DNA of 64,000 nt from Comamonadaceae bacterium (GCA_027484575.1 JAIXSQ010000009.1:62001-126000); one strand, 5' to 3'. Counted from the first letter of the stretch, positions 30,057 to 38,989 are shown. Program-made: numbers and translations. The notes: generated from the sequence alone by a model not told the origin.

Positions 30057-30084
30057 AAAGCCGCCCTCGGGCGGCTTTTTTCTT
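30057..30084 (+). terminator. Rho-independent terminator of the Ala/Pro-rich lipoprotein gene
   Basis: GCCGCC (30060-30065) pairs with GGCGGC (30070-30075), extended by flanking A-T pairs. TTTTTTCTT follows. It is the clearest terminator in the window. Confidence 0.9.
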
Positions 30085-30101
30085 GCGCCTTCCGTGCCCG
30101 C

Positions 30102-30284
30102 CTAGGGCCCCGGCGGCACGGGCGGCAGCACCGTGGCGGCCTCCACGGCCTGACGCGGTGCGCGGCAATCGACCAGGGGGCGTGCGGCATCGGCACGCGC
30201 GAGCTGTCCACCGGCGACCAGGCCCACCGTGAGCGTGATGGTGGCGATGGTGACGATCTCGATGGTGCGGTAGGCGGTCTGCAT
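30102..30284 (-). CDS. Small single-pass membrane protein
   Basis: Predicted 60-aa protein: a short basic N-terminus (MQTAYRTIE), one hydrophobic helix (IVTIATITLTVGLVAGG) and a proline-rich C-terminal tail. I do not recognise it. It is convergent with the lipoprotein gene, whose terminator lies just beyond it, and has no gene overlapping it on the other strand. It could be a real small protein or an incidental frame. Confidence 0.45.
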   Translation of the reverse strand: MQTAYRTIEIVTIATITLTVGLVAGGQLARADAARPLVDCRAPRQAVEAATVLPPVPPGP

Positions 30285-30372
30285 GCGGCGCGCAGTCTAG
30301 GCCGGCGTGCACCGGCCTGCAGGTCGTCAATCGCCGATGCGGCGCGGCGATTCGGGCGGTTCGCCCGGGGCC

Positions 30373-31146
30373 TCAGGCCTGCAGCCAGCCGCAGCCCGTG
30401 GGGCCGTCGGCCAGGTGGATCTCGGCCGCCGTGCCCAGTGCGGCCTCCAGGGCCGCGCGCGCCAGCGCGGGCTGGTTGTTCTGCTCCGACAGGTGCGCGG
30501 CCACCACCTGCCGCAGGCCGGTGGGCAGCAGGGCCTGCGCGATGGCGGCGGCATCCTCGTTGCACAGGTGCCCCCAGGCGCCGCCCACGCGCCGCTTGAG
30601 GAACCACGGGTAGGGGCCCGCCTCCAGCATGCCGGTGTCGTGGTTGCACTCCAGCAGCAGCGTGGCGCAGCCGGCCAGCTGCTCGTGCACGTGCGGCGTG
30701 GCATGGCCCAGGTCGGTGAGGATGCCCAGGCGCGTGGCGCCGTCGCTGCAGGCCAGCTGCAGCGGCTCGCGCGCATCGTGCGGCACGGTGAAGGGCCGCA
30801 GCTGCAGGCCGCCGACCTCCACCGCCTCGCCGTCGGCCACCAGCCGCAGCAGGCCCAGGAAGTCGGGCTCGCCGCAGGCGCGCCAGGTGCCTTCGCTCAT
30901 GTAGACCGGGATGCGCTCGCGCACCGCCAGGGTCCGCACGCAGCCGATGTGGTCGGCGTGCTCGTGGGTCACGAACACCGCATCGAGCTGCTCGGCCAGC
31001 AGCCCCGCCTCGCCCAGGCGCCTGTCCAGCGCGCGGATGCCCAGGCCGCAGTCCACCAGCAGGTGCGTCGGCTGGCGGCCGTCGTGGGCCTGCACGACCG
31101 TGGCGTTGCCGCTGCTGCCGCTGCCCAGGCTCTTGAAACGAAGCAT
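30373..31146 (-). CDS. MBL-fold metallo-hydrolase (YycJ/WalJ-like)
   Basis: Cytoplasmic metallo-beta-lactamase-fold hydrolase of 257 aa. The metal motif THEHADH (H61, H63, D65, H66) is intact. The opening FKSLGSGSSGNATVV is typical of the YycJ/WalJ branch, predicted exonucleases or phosphodiesterases. A second ATG at 31185 exists, but the one at 31146 starts exactly at the conserved strand. It follows bamC on the same strand after a hairpin. Confidence 0.88.
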   Translation of the reverse strand: MLRFKSLGSGSSGNATVVQAHDGRQPTHLLVDCGLGIRALDRRLGEAGLLAEQLDAVFVTHEHADHIGCVRTLAVRERIPVYMSEGTWRACGEPDFLGLLRLVADGEAVEVGGLQLRPFTVPHDAREPLQLACSDGATRLGILTDLGHATPHVHEQLAGCATLLLECNHDTGMLEAGPYPWFLKRRVGGAWGHLCNEDAAAIAQALLPTGLRQVVAAHLSEQNNQPALARAALEAALGTAAEIHLADGPTGCGWLQA

Positions 31147-31184
31147 GCGCCGATTGTCCGGTGCACCGGGGCCCGCCAACGACA

Positions 31185-31204
31185 AGGCCCGCTCGCGCGG
31201 GCCT
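31185..31204 (-). terminator. Hairpin terminator candidate between bamC and the MBL gene
   Basis: AGGCCCGC (31185-31192) and GCGGGCCT (31197-31204) form an 8-bp perfect stem with a TCGC loop. Read on the minus strand it is followed by TTGTCG, only a weak T-run. It lies 24 nt after the bamC stop codon. Confidence 0.5.
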
Positions 31205-31227
31205 CGTCGTGCCGGGTCCGTGCAGGA

Positions 31228-32322
31228 TTACTTCAGGTCGTCGGCGATCACGCGCACGATGCGCTGCGCGTTGGCCGAGCTCTCGGGGGCGCCCTGCTCG
31301 TTGAGCACCGACACGGTGGTCAGGTCGCCCTGCGTGCGCACCGCGATGCGGAACTTCAGCGGCTGCTCGACCCGCTCGCGGGTGAACAGGCGCGCGAAGA
31401 AGCCCGGCTCCTTCTTGTCGGGATTGGGCGGCACGTAGCGCACGAAGTACGTGCCCTGGCTGCGGTCGCGGTCCTCGACGGTGAAGCCGGTGCGGTCCAG
31501 CGCCAGGCCCACGCGGCGCCAGGCGCGGTCGAAGCCTTCGGCCACCTGCACCACCGGCTGCCCGCCGACGGTCTCGACGCGGGCCGACGCGGTGCGCGGC
31601 GCGCCGGCCGCCTCGGCGGCGGCAGCCTGGGCCTGCGGCAGCCCCAGCTTGACCATCAGGCGGCGCAGGAATTCGGCCTCGAGTTCGGGGTCGGCCGGGC
31701 GGGGCTGCCACACCGTGCTGTCCTTGGTGGCGGTGGAGTACACCTCCTGCATGCCGCGGTGCGAGATGTAGATCTCGGTCGCGCCCGAGGCGGTGCGCTC
31801 CAGCCGGGTGCGGAAGCGGTCGCGCTCGCCGGTGGAGTACACGCTGTCGAGCACGCGGCCCAGCGTGCGGCGCAGGAAGTCCTGCGGCAGCTTGGCGCGG
31901 TTCTCGGCCCAGTCGGTCTCCATGATCCCCAGCTGCTGCTGGTCCTGGGTGAGCACGAAGCCGTTCTCGTTCCAGAAGTCGCGCACCGGGCCCCACAGCT
32001 GGTCGGCCGGACGGTCGATCACCAGCCAGCGCTGGGTGCCGGCGCGCTCGATGCGCACGTCGCCCGCCTTGGCCAGCGCGGTGCCCGCGTCGGTGGGCGT
32101 GCGCTGCGTGCCTTGCATGGCGCTGGCGCTGACGGTGCCGCCGGCGGGCAGCTGGTAGCGCGGGTCGCGCATCAGCTGGGTCAGGTCCGGCGGCACGTCG
32201 AGCGACGGCGCCTTCTGCGCGCTCTTGTAGTCGACCTTGTCGCCCTGGAGGACCGAGCAGGCGCCCAGCGCCAGGCAGGCGGCCAGGACGCCGAGTTTGG
32301 CGATCGTGTTCACGTTCTTCAC
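31228..32322 (-). CDS. bamC: Outer membrane protein assembly factor BamC
   Basis: Lipoprotein of the BAM complex that inserts beta-barrel proteins into the outer membrane; 364 aa. The signal peptide ends in the lipobox LGAC (ACLALGACSV), followed by the flexible segment with VDYKS and LDVPPDL that binds BamD. Two helix-grip domains follow, each containing an RWLVIDRPADQLW-like start. The start is GTG at 32322, with AAGGAA directly upstream; a second in-frame GTG lies three codons later. It follows dapA by 17 nt, as in many Proteobacteria. Confidence 0.93.
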   Translation of the reverse strand: MKNVNTIAKLGVLAACLALGACSVLQGDKVDYKSAQKAPSLDVPPDLTQLMRDPRYQLPAGGTVSASAMQGTQRTPTDAGTALAKAGDVRIERAGTQRWLVIDRPADQLWGPVRDFWNENGFVLTQDQQQLGIMETDWAENRAKLPQDFLRRTLGRVLDSVYSTGERDRFRTRLERTASGATEIYISHRGMQEVYSTATKDSTVWQPRPADPELEAEFLRRLMVKLGLPQAQAAAAEAAGAPRTASARVETVGGQPVVQVAEGFDRAWRRVGLALDRTGFTVEDRDRSQGTYFVRYVPPNPDKKEPGFFARLFTRERVEQPLKFRIAVRTQGDLTTVSVLNEQGAPESSANAQRIVRVIADDLK

Positions 32323-32339
32323 GGTTCCTTGGGGTGGGT

Positions 32340-33227
32340 TCAGGCCAGCAAGCCGGCCGCGCGCAGGGCGCCTTCGACCTGCCCGTGGAAGGCAGGCGAC
32401 AGGGGGGTCATGGGCAGGCGCAGCGCCGGGCCGCACAGCCCCATGCGCGCCATCGCCCACTTGACCGGGATCGGGTTGGCCTCGACGAACAGGTGGCGGT
32501 GCAGCGGCAGCAGCCGGTTCTGCAGCTCCATCGCGCGGCGTGCGTCGCGCGCGATGGCCGCGACGCACAGCTCGTGCATCAGGCGCGGCGCGACGTTGGC
32601 GGTGACGCTCACGTTGCCATGGCCGCCGCACAGCATCAGCGCGACGGCCGTGGGGTCGTCGCCCGAGTAGATCGCGAAGTCGGACGGCGCATCGCGCAGC
32701 AGCCACTGGGCGCGCTCGATGTTGCCGGTGGCTTCCTTGATGCCCACGATGCCGGGCACCTGCGCCAGCCGCAGCACGGTGTCGTGCTGCAGGTCGGCCA
32801 CGGTGCGGCCGGGCACGTTGTACAGCACCACCGGCAGGTCGCCGGTGGCCTCGGCGATGGCCTTGAAGTGCTGGAACTGACCCTCTTGCGTGGGCTTGTT
32901 GTAGTAGGGCACCACCTGCAGCTGGCAGTCGGCGCCGACCCCGCGCGCGAACTTCGCCAGCTCGATCGCCTCGGCGGTGCTGTTGGCGCCGCAGCCGGCC
33001 ATGATCGGCACCCGGCCGGCGGCCTGCTCGACGGCCACGCGGATGATCTCCTGGTGCTCCTGCACCGACACCGTCGGCGACTCGCCGGTCGTGCCGACCA
33101 CGCCGATGCAGTCGGTGCCCTCGGCGATGTGCCAGTCGATCAGCTTGCGCAGCGCGGGATAGTCCACGCTGCCGTCCTCGTGCATCGGGGTGGCCAGGGC
33201 CACGATGCTGCCAGTGATGGGTGTCAT
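32340..33227 (-). CDS. dapA: 4-hydroxy-tetrahydrodipicolinate synthase
   Basis: First committed enzyme of lysine and diaminopimelate synthesis, condensing pyruvate with aspartate semialdehyde; 295 aa TIM barrel. The Schiff-base lysine is K164 ([11 protein letters not shown]), with Y136 in VLYNVPGR and the GTTGESPT loop also present. Its ATG overlaps the stop codon of the methyltransferase gene, and bamC follows, so SDR, methyltransferase, dapA and bamC probably form one operon. Confidence 0.97.
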   Translation of the reverse strand: MTPITGSIVALATPMHEDGSVDYPALRKLIDWHIAEGTDCIGVVGTTGESPTVSVQEHQEIIRVAVEQAAGRVPIMAGCGANSTAEAIELAKFARGVGADCQLQVVPYYNKPTQEGQFQHFKAIAEATGDLPVVLYNVPGRTVADLQHDTVLRLAQVPGIVGIKEATGNIERAQWLLRDAPSDFAIYSGDDPTAVALMLCGGHGNVSVTANVAPRLMHELCVAAIARDARRAMELQNRLLPLHRHLFVEANPIPVKWAMARMGLCGPALRLPMTPLSPAFHGQVEGALRAAGLLA

Positions 33228-33793
33228 GTCGGGGTTCCGGGGAGCGGCGATTCTAGCGGGAGGGCGCCCGGGACCCATCCGTCGCCGGGGGCCGGCCGCA
33301 CGGCCGCGATGCGCTGCACGCGGCGCGGGGGCGCGGCCAGCGCGCCCGCCTCGTAGGCCACCACCTGCAGCCCGCTGCACAGCTGCAGCAGTTCGCCGTG
33401 GCGCAGCAGGAAGTCGGGCCGCGAGGGCTTGCCGATGGCGGCATGGTCGACGTTGAAGGTCTCGTACAGCAGCACGCCGCCGGGCGCCAGGCTGTCCAGC
33501 AGCGCCGGCCACAGCGGCCGCCACAGGTAGTTGGTCACCACGACGGCGGCGAACCGTTCGCCGGTCAGGGGCCAGGGGCCGCCCTCGATGTCGGCCTGCA
33601 CCAGCCGCCCGGTGCCGTCGCAGGCGGCCAGCGCCTGCGGGTCGCGGTCGATGCCCGTGACCGGGTGCCCACGTCCGGCGAACCAGCGCAGGTGGCGGCC
33701 GGCGCCACAGGCCACGTCCAGCACCGGGCCGCCCGCGGCCACCAGGTGCGACCAGCGGCGGATCCAGTCGGAGGCCTCCCCCGTGCCGTGCAT
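33224..33793 (-). CDS. Class I SAM-dependent methyltransferase
   Basis: Small Rossmann-fold methyltransferase of 189 aa. Motif I is [14 protein letters not shown], followed by the acidic residue in VTGIDRDP and a [23 protein letters not shown] segment typical of Tellurite/UbiE-type enzymes. The substrate is unknown. It overlaps the stop codon of the SDR gene by one base and the start of dapA by four, so it is tightly coupled on both sides. Confidence 0.88.
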   Translation of the reverse strand: MHGTGEASDWIRRWSHLVAAGGPVLDVACGAGRHLRWFAGRGHPVTGIDRDPQALAACDGTGRLVQADIEGGPWPLTGERFAAVVVTNYLWRPLWPALLDSLAPGGVLLYETFNVDHAAIGKPSRPDFLLRHGELLQLCSGLQVVAYEAGALAAPPRRVQRIAAVRPAPGDGWVPGALPLESPLPGTPT

Positions 33794-34620
33794 CAGGCCC
33801 TCCGGCGCGCGCCGGGGCGCTCGTCGGCCTCGACGGCGGCCAGCGCCAGCCGCTCGACCAGGCCCGGCGCCAGCAGCTTGAGCCAGCGGCCCGCCTTGCC
33901 CTTGCCGGTCATCACCACCTCGCGGGCGCGCGCCTCCAGGCCGTCGAGGATCAGGCCGGCGCAGGTGTCCACCGGCATCGCGCCGTCTTCCTTCAGGCCG
34001 CTCTTGCCGGCCCGCTGCCCGCGCGCGTTCCAGCCGTTGCGCCGGATCTCCGTGTCGACCACGCCGGGAAAGGCGGTGGTCACGCCGACGCCGCAGGGCA
34101 GCAGCTCGGTGCGCAGCGCCTCGAAGAAGCCGGTCATCGCGAACTTGGTGGCGCTGTAGGCCGTGCGCCCAGGCACGCCCACCAGGCCGGCCAGCGAGGA
34201 CACCGCCACCACCTGGCCGCGCGAGGCCTTCAGGTGGGGCAGGGCGGCATGGGTGCACCAGACCGCGCCCCAGAGGTTGACCGTCATCAGGTCCTGGTAC
34301 CAGCCCAGGTCCTCGGCGCGCACGTCCTCGAACAGGGCATGGGCGGACACGCCGGCGTTGTTGACCAGCACGTCGACGCCGCCGAAGCGCTCGACCGCGG
34401 TGGCAATGAGCGCGCGGCATTGGTCCTGCTGCGCCACGTCGGTGGGCACCTCGATGGCCTGGGCGCCCAGCTTCTCGCAGCGCATCGCCACCTGGGTGAG
34501 CTTGTCGGCATTGCGGGCGGCCAGCACCAGCGCCGCCCCGGCGCCGTGGCGCTGGGCGATCTGGCGCGCCAGTTCGGCGCCGATGCCGTCGGAGGCACCG
34601 GTGATCACGTAGGTCTTCAA
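33793..34620 (-). CDS. Short-chain dehydrogenase/reductase
   Basis: NAD(P)-dependent SDR of 275 aa. The nucleotide loop TGASDGIG, the NNAG motif, the catalytic Ser in VSSLAG and the YSATK pair are all present in order. The C-terminal extension ends in a basic ARRRA. The start is TTG at 34620. The substrate is not predictable. It heads the methyltransferase-dapA-bamC run. Confidence 0.9.
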   Translation of the reverse strand: MKTYVITGASDGIGAELARQIAQRHGAGAALVLAARNADKLTQVAMRCEKLGAQAIEVPTDVAQQDQCRALIATAVERFGGVDVLVNNAGVSAHALFEDVRAEDLGWYQDLMTVNLWGAVWCTHAALPHLKASRGQVVAVSSLAGLVGVPGRTAYSATKFAMTGFFEALRTELLPCGVGVTTAFPGVVDTEIRRNGWNARGQRAGKSGLKEDGAMPVDTCAGLILDGLEARAREVVMTGKGKAGRWLKLLAPGLVERLALAAVEADERPGARRRA

Positions 34621-34648
34621 GGTCGGGATCCTCGCGCGGTGGGCAGGG

Positions 34649-34670
34649 GGCGGCCCCGGGCGGGGCCGCC
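34649..34670. terminator. Strong GC hairpin downstream of the 43-aa gene
   Basis: GGCGGCCCC (34649-34657) and GGGGCCGCC (34662-34670) form a 9-bp perfect stem with a GGGC loop. There is no T-run. It separates the 43-aa gene from the SDR gene on the minus strand and could end or stabilise the upstream mRNA. Confidence 0.45.
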
Positions 34671-34687
34671 GGCGCCGCGGCGCGCGT

Positions 34688-34819
34688 TCACTGGAAGCAC
34701 GCCCAGAGCCGGTCGGCGAGCATGACCGCCATGTCGGGGCGGGTGTAGAGGGCAAACACCCCCGCCAGCAGCACGCAGGCGGCGGCCCAGGCGAGCAGGT
34801 GGCGGGCGCGGGCGGACAT
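34688..34819 (-). CDS. 43-aa membrane microprotein
   Basis: A short frame encoding MSARARHLLAW, then the hydrophobic helix AAACVLLAGVFALY, then TRPDMAVMLADRLWACFQ. The basic N-terminus, single helix and amphipathic tail ending in WACF look like a genuine single-pass microprotein rather than noise. It sits 21 nt after the MFS stop codon on the same strand and is followed by a strong hairpin, so it is probably the last gene of that transcript. The function is unknown. Confidence 0.6.
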   Translation of the reverse strand: MSARARHLLAWAAACVLLAGVFALYTRPDMAVMLADRLWACFQ

Positions 34820-34840
34820 GGCGGCGGGTGCTCCGCGGCC

Positions 34841-36061
34841 TCAGGCCGGCTGGGCCGCGGCGCCCGCGCGGCGGATCGGCATCTCGCGCACCGGCAGGTT
34901 CACCAGCGCGGCGAACACGCCCAGGGCGATGGCCAGGTACCAGACGATGTCGTAGCTGCCGGTGCGGTCGTACAGCACGCCGCCCAGCCAGACCCCCAGG
35001 AACGAGCCGACCTGGTGGCTGAAGAACACGAAGCCGCCCAGCATCGACAGGTGCGCCACGCCGAAGATCTGCGCCACCGTGGCATTGGTCGGCGGCACGG
35101 TGGACAGCCACAGCAGGCCCATGACGCTGGCGAACACGTAGACCGACAGCGGCGTCAGCGGCGCCCACAGGAACAGCGAGATCGCGATCGCCCGGCCCAG
35201 GTAGATGGCTGCCAGGATCTTGCGCTTGGCCAGCTTCTGGCCCAGCGAGCCGGCGATGTAGGTGCCGAACACGTTGAACAGGCCGATCAGCGCCAGCGCG
35301 TAGCTGGCCACCTGCGGCGACAGGCCCTTGTCCTTCAGGTAACTGGGCATGTGCACGCCGATGAACACCACCTGGAAGCCGCAGACGAAGTAGCCGGCCA
35401 TCAGCAGCTGGAAGCTGGGGTACTTGAAGGCCTCGGCCAGCGCCTGGCCGATGGTCTGCTCGCGCTTGGGCGCCTCGCCGCCCGCGAAGCCCGGCTCCTT
35501 CAGGCCGACGGCCAGCGGCACGACCAGCAGCACCACGGTGGCCAGCACCAGCAGGGCCTGCTGCCAGCCCAGGCCGGCGATCAGGAAGCCCTCGACCGGC
35601 ACCATCAGGAACTGGCCGAAGGAGCCGGCCGCCGCCGCCACGCCCATGGCCCAGGACCGCCGCGCGGGATCGAGCTGCCGGCCGATCACCCCGTAGACCA
35701 CCGCGTAGGTGGTGCCCGCCTGGGCGGCGCCGATCAGGATGCCCGCCGTGAGCGTGAACAGCAGCGGCGTGGGCGACAGCGCCATGCCCGCCAGGCCCGC
35801 GCCGTACAGCAGGCTGCCCGCGATCAGCACCCGGAAGGCGCCGAAGCGGTCGGCCAGCATGCCGGCGAAGATGCCGAAGAAGCCCCAGGCCAGGTTCTGG
35901 ATCGCGATCGCGAAGGCGAAGGTCTCGCGGGTCCAGCCCTGGGCCTGGGTGATCGGCTGCAGCCACAGGCCGAAGCCGTGGCGGATGCCCATGGACAGGG
36001 TGACGACGGCGGCGCCGCAGACGAGCACCTGGCGCATGGAGAGGCGGGCGGGGGATTGCAT
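34841..36061 (-). CDS. MFS transporter
   Basis: Inner-membrane transporter of 406 aa with twelve helices. The segments MGIRHGFGLWLQPI, GMLADRFGAFR and the second-half YFVCGFQVVFIGVHMPSYLKDKG resemble the oxalate/formate antiporter-like and monocarboxylate MFS branch common in Burkholderiales. The loop between halves ends EAPKREQTIGQALAEA. The substrate is unknown and is probably an organic acid. It is divergent from parE, with a 24-bp inverted repeat between them. Confidence 0.88.
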   Translation of the reverse strand: MQSPARLSMRQVLVCGAAVVTLSMGIRHGFGLWLQPITQAQGWTRETFAFAIAIQNLAWGFFGIFAGMLADRFGAFRVLIAGSLLYGAGLAGMALSPTPLLFTLTAGILIGAAQAGTTYAVVYGVIGRQLDPARRSWAMGVAAAAGSFGQFLMVPVEGFLIAGLGWQQALLVLATVVLLVVPLAVGLKEPGFAGGEAPKREQTIGQALAEAFKYPSFQLLMAGYFVCGFQVVFIGVHMPSYLKDKGLSPQVASYALALIGLFNVFGTYIAGSLGQKLAKRKILAAIYLGRAIAISLFLWAPLTPLSVYVFASVMGLLWLSTVPPTNATVAQIFGVAHLSMLGGFVFFSHQVGSFLGVWLGGVLYDRTGSYDIVWYLAIALGVFAALVNLPVREMPIRRAGAAAQPA

Positions 36062-36165
36062 GGCGGCGACTGTATCCAAAGCCCGTGGCAACCGCCGGTC
36101 GCGCCGGCGGCAGGGCGATGCCGGTGCACCCGGCGATTGATGCGGCCCCGGCAAGAATTCACGGC

Positions 36166-36189
36166 GCCACTGGATGCCCGTCCAGTGGC
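36166..36189. promoter_or_regulatory. 24-bp perfect inverted repeat in the MFS-parE divergent gap
   Basis: GCCACTGGA (36166-36174) and TCCAGTGGC (36181-36189) are perfect 9-bp arms around TGCCCG. The right arm ends 16 bp before the parE -10 hexamer, so it covers the -35 region. It is an operator candidate. Confidence 0.5.
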
Positions 36190-36205
36190 ATCGCGGTTGC
36201 GCCAC

Positions 36206-36211
36206 TACAAT
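36206..36211 (+). promoter_or_regulatory. -10 element (TACAAT) of parE
   Basis: TACAAT lies 9 nt before the parE ATG, predicting a leader of only 2-3 nt. No Shine-Dalgarno sequence is present between it and the start. Confidence 0.5.
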
Positions 36212-36220
36212 CCGCGACCC

Positions 36221-38194
36221 ATGGCGACCCGAACTGCACCCGCTCCCGAGTACTCCGAAGGTTCGATCCGCGTGCTCAAGGGCCTGGAGCCCGTCAAGCA
36301 GCGGCCGGGCATGTACACCCGCACCGACAACCCGCTGCACATCGTGCAGGAGGTGCTGGACAACGCCGCCGACGAGGCGCTGGCCGGCCACGGCAAGCGC
36401 ATCCGCGTCACCCTGCATGCCGACGGCTCGGTCAGCATCGAGGACGACGGCCGCGGCATCCCCTTCGGCCTGCACCCCGAGGAGGGCGCGCCCGTCATCG
36501 AGCTGGTGTTCACCCGCCTGCATGCCGGCGGCAAGTTCGACAAGGGCAAGGGGGGCGCCTACAGCTTCTCCGGCGGCCTGCACGGCGTGGGCGTGTCGGT
36601 GACCAACGCGCTGTCGCGGCGGATGGAGGTCACCTCGCACCGCGAGGGCCAGGTCGCCACGCTCACCTTCGCCGGTGGCGACGTGGTCGAGCCGCTGAAG
36701 CTGCGGCCGGCCGCCGAGGGCGACCGCCGCCAGGGCACCACCGTGCGCGTGTGGCCCGACGCCAAGTACTTCGAGTCGCCCCAGCTGCCGATGGCCGAGC
36801 TGCAGCACCTGCTGCGCAGCAAGGCGGTGCTGATGCCCGGCGTGGCCGTCTACCTGGCCAACGAGAAGACCCGCGAGACCCAGAGCTGGCAGTACAAGGG
36901 CGGCCTGCGCGACTACCTGATGCAGACGCTGCCGTCCGACCCGGTGATCCCGCTGTTCGAGGGCGAGGGCTGGGCCGACAGCAACGAGACCTTCGCCGAG
37001 GGCGAGGGCGCGGCCTGGGCCGTGGCCTTCACGGAGGACGGCGCGCCGGTGCGCGAGAGCTACGTCAACCTGATCCCCACCAGCGCCGGCGGCACCCACG
37101 ACAGCGGCCTGCGCGACGGCCTGTTCAACGCGGTCAAGTCCTTCATCGAGCTGCACGCGCTGCTGCCCAAGGGCGTCAAGCTGCTGCCCGAGGACGTGTT
37201 CGCCCGCGCCAGCTACGTGCTGTCGGCCAAGGTGCTGGACCCGCAATTCCAGGGCCAGATCAAGGAGCGGCTGAACTCGCGCGACGCGGTGCGGCTGGTC
37301 TCCAGCTTCGTGCGCCCGGCCCTGGAGCTGTGGCTGAACCAGCACGTCGACTACGGCCGCAAGCTGGCCGAGCTGGCCATCAAGGCCGCGCAGTCGCGCC
37401 AGAAGGCCGGCCAGAAGGTCGAGAAGCGCAAGGGCTCCGGCGTGGCCGTGCTGCCCGGAAAGCTGACCGACTGCGAGAGCAAGGACATCTCGCACAACGA
37501 GGTCTTCCTGGTCGAGGGCGACTCGGCCGGCGGCAGCGCCAAGATGGGCCGCGACAAGGAATGCCAGGCCGTGCTGCCGCTGCGCGGCAAGGTGCTCAAC
37601 ACCTGGGAGGTCGAGCGCGACCGCCTGTTCGCCAACACCGAGATCCACGACATCGCGGTGGCCATCGGGGTCGATCCGCACGGCCCGAACGACACGCCGG
37701 ACCTCTCGGGCCTGCGCTACGGCAAGGTCTGCATCCTGTCGGACGCCGACGTCGACGGCTCGCACATCCAGGTGCTGCTGCTGACCCTGTTCTTCCGCCA
37801 CTTCCCCAAGCTGATCGACGCCGGCCACGTCTACGTGGCGCGGCCGCCGCTGTTCCGCGTCGACACCCCGGCACGCGGCAAGAAGCCGGCCGGCAAGCAG
37901 TACGCCCTGGACGAGGGCGAACTGACCGCCATCCTGGACAAGCTGCGCAAGGAGGGCGTCAAGGAAGGCGCCTGGACCATCAGCCGCTTCAAGGGCCTGG
38001 GCGAGATGAGCGCCGAGCAGCTGTGGGAGACCACGCTGAACCCGGACACCCGGCGCCTGCTGCCGGTGCAGCTGGGGCTGCACGACTTCGCCGCCACCGA
38101 GGGCCTGATCACCAAGCTGATGGGCAAGGGCGAGGCGGCGGCGCGGCGCGAGCTGATGGAACTGCACGGCGACAGCGTCGAGATCGACGTGTGA
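36221..38194 (+). CDS. parE: DNA topoisomerase IV subunit B
   Basis: ATPase subunit of topoisomerase IV, 657 aa, which decatenates daughter chromosomes. The GHKL ATPase motifs are EVLDNAADEALAG, DDGRGIPFG and GGLHGVGVSVTNALS; the TOPRIM domain has the EGDSAGGSA and DADVDGSHI metal-binding segments. It lacks the long GyrB insertion, and the pairing with parC supports ParE. Its stop codon touches the left end of a nested inverted-repeat element. Confidence 0.96.
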   Translation: MATRTAPAPEYSEGSIRVLKGLEPVKQRPGMYTRTDNPLHIVQEVLDNAADEALAGHGKRIRVTLHADGSVSIEDDGRGIPFGLHPEEGAPVIELVFTRLHAGGKFDKGKGGAYSFSGGLHGVGVSVTNALSRRMEVTSHREGQVATLTFAGGDVVEPLKLRPAAEGDRRQGTTVRVWPDAKYFESPQLPMAELQHLLRSKAVLMPGVAVYLANEKTRETQSWQYKGGLRDYLMQTLPSDPVIPLFEGEGWADSNETFAEGEGAAWAVAFTEDGAPVRESYVNLIPTSAGGTHDSGLRDGLFNAVKSFIELHALLPKGVKLLPEDVFARASYVLSAKVLDPQFQGQIKERLNSRDAVRLVSSFVRPALELWLNQHVDYGRKLAELAIKAAQSRQKAGQKVEKRKGSGVAVLPGKLTDCESKDISHNEVFLVEGDSAGGSAKMGRDKECQAVLPLRGKVLNTWEVERDRLFANTEIHDIAVAIGVDPHGPNDTPDLSGLRYGKVCILSDADVDGSHIQVLLLTLFFRHFPKLIDAGHVYVARPPLFRVDTPARGKKPAGKQYALDEGELTAILDKLRKEGVKEGAWTISRFKGLGEMSAEQLWETTLNPDTRRLLPVQLGLHDFAATEGLITKLMGKGEAAARRELMELHGDSVEIDV

Positions 38195-38416
38195 GAAGCT
38201 GTGAACGAACCCTCGACGCCCACGTGGAACGTGCCATGAGTGCCCTGCAACACCTGGGTCGCCGACGGCACGTCCCACCCTGCGGGCCGGGGCGCTGCGC
38301 GGCGCATGCGCGCGTTGCGGTCCTTGGCCAGGCGCCCAGCCTGGCCAGCGGCCCGCGCCTTCGCCTGCACCACGCAGCGCCCCGTCGCGGGCGCCGCCGG
38401 TCCATTCACAGCTTCT
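38194..38416. repeat. 223-bp nested inverted-repeat (foldback) element
   Basis: Terminal arms AGAAGCTGTGAA (38194-38205) and TTCACAGCTTCT (38405-38416) are perfect 12-bp inverted repeats, and the similarity extends about 6 bp further inside. A second pair, GGGGCGCTGC (38289-38298) and GCAGCGCCCC (38374-38383), lies within it. A third, TGGCCAGGC (38325-38333) and GCCTGGCCA (38339-38347), forms a 9-bp central hairpin. No convincing gene lies inside. It could be a MITE-like element or a structured RNA. Confidence 0.7.
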
Positions 38417-38428
38417 GATCGGCTCCGC

Positions 38429-38989
38429 ATGACCACCGCCCACGTCGCCCCCGTCCGCACCGAGCGCGCACCGGCGCGGGTGCGGCTGCGCCCCACGATG
38501 AGCAGCGACCTCGAGTACGTGCTCTCGCTGGAGCGCGACCCGGTGAACCTGCCGTTCATCACGCCCTGGGAGCGCACCCAGCACGAGGCGGCGATCCGCT
38601 TCCCGGACTTCCGGCACTTCATCGTCGAGGGCGGCGAGGCGCTGGAGGCGGTGGGCTTCCTGATCCTGATCGGCTGCCGCAGCCCGCACCAGTCGCTGGA
38701 GCTCAAGCGCCTCGTGGTGCAGGACAAGGGCCAGGGCTACGGCCGCGCCGCGGTGCGGGTGGCCAAGAAGATCGCCTTCGACGACCTGGGTGCGCACCGC
38801 TTCTGGCTGGACGTGCGCACCCACAACGCGCGGGCCCGCGGCCTGTACGAGACCGAGGGCTTCGTGCACGAGGGCCTGCTGCGCGAGTGCGTGCGCGGCG
38901 CCGGCGGCTTCGATTCGCTGGTCGTGATGTCGCAGCTGCGCAGCGAGTTCGCCGACCGCCGCGCGCTCGGCCTGGAGCTGCGGGCATGA
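38429..38989 (+). CDS. GNAT family N-acetyltransferase
   Basis: Cytoplasmic acetyltransferase of 186 aa, RimI/RimJ-like. The acetyl-CoA loop is VQDKGQGYGRAAVR, and the following LGAHRFWLDVRTHNARARGLYETEGFVHEG strand-helix is typical of GNATs that modify N-termini or small amines. The substrate is unknown. The ATG at 38429 lies 13 nt after the nested inverted repeat. Its end overlaps the transglycosylase start (ATGA). Confidence 0.88.
   Translation: MTTAHVAPVRTERAPARVRLRPTMSSDLEYVLSLERDPVNLPFITPWERTQHEAAIRFPDFRHFIVEGGEALEAVGFLILIGCRSPHQSLELKRLVVQDKGQGYGRAAVRVAKKIAFDDLGAHRFWLDVRTHNARARGLYETEGFVHEGLLRECVRGAGGFDSLVVMSQLRSEFADRRALGLELRA

Noticed and set aside
34799..36220. N-terminal extension of parE back to 34799
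   Set aside because: The extension reads the antisense of the MFS gene. ParE homology begins at the ATG at 36221, just after a TACAAT hexamer.
38195..38428. A gene inside the nested inverted repeat after parE
   Set aside because: Frames there are short, low-complexity and lack a ribosome binding site; the paired arms explain the region better.
34841..38869. A minus-strand open frame of about 1340 codons across the MFS gene, parE and the GNAT gene
   Set aside because: Only the part up to 36061 is a real gene (the MFS transporter). The rest is the antisense of parE and the foldback element, and it is open because of high GC content.
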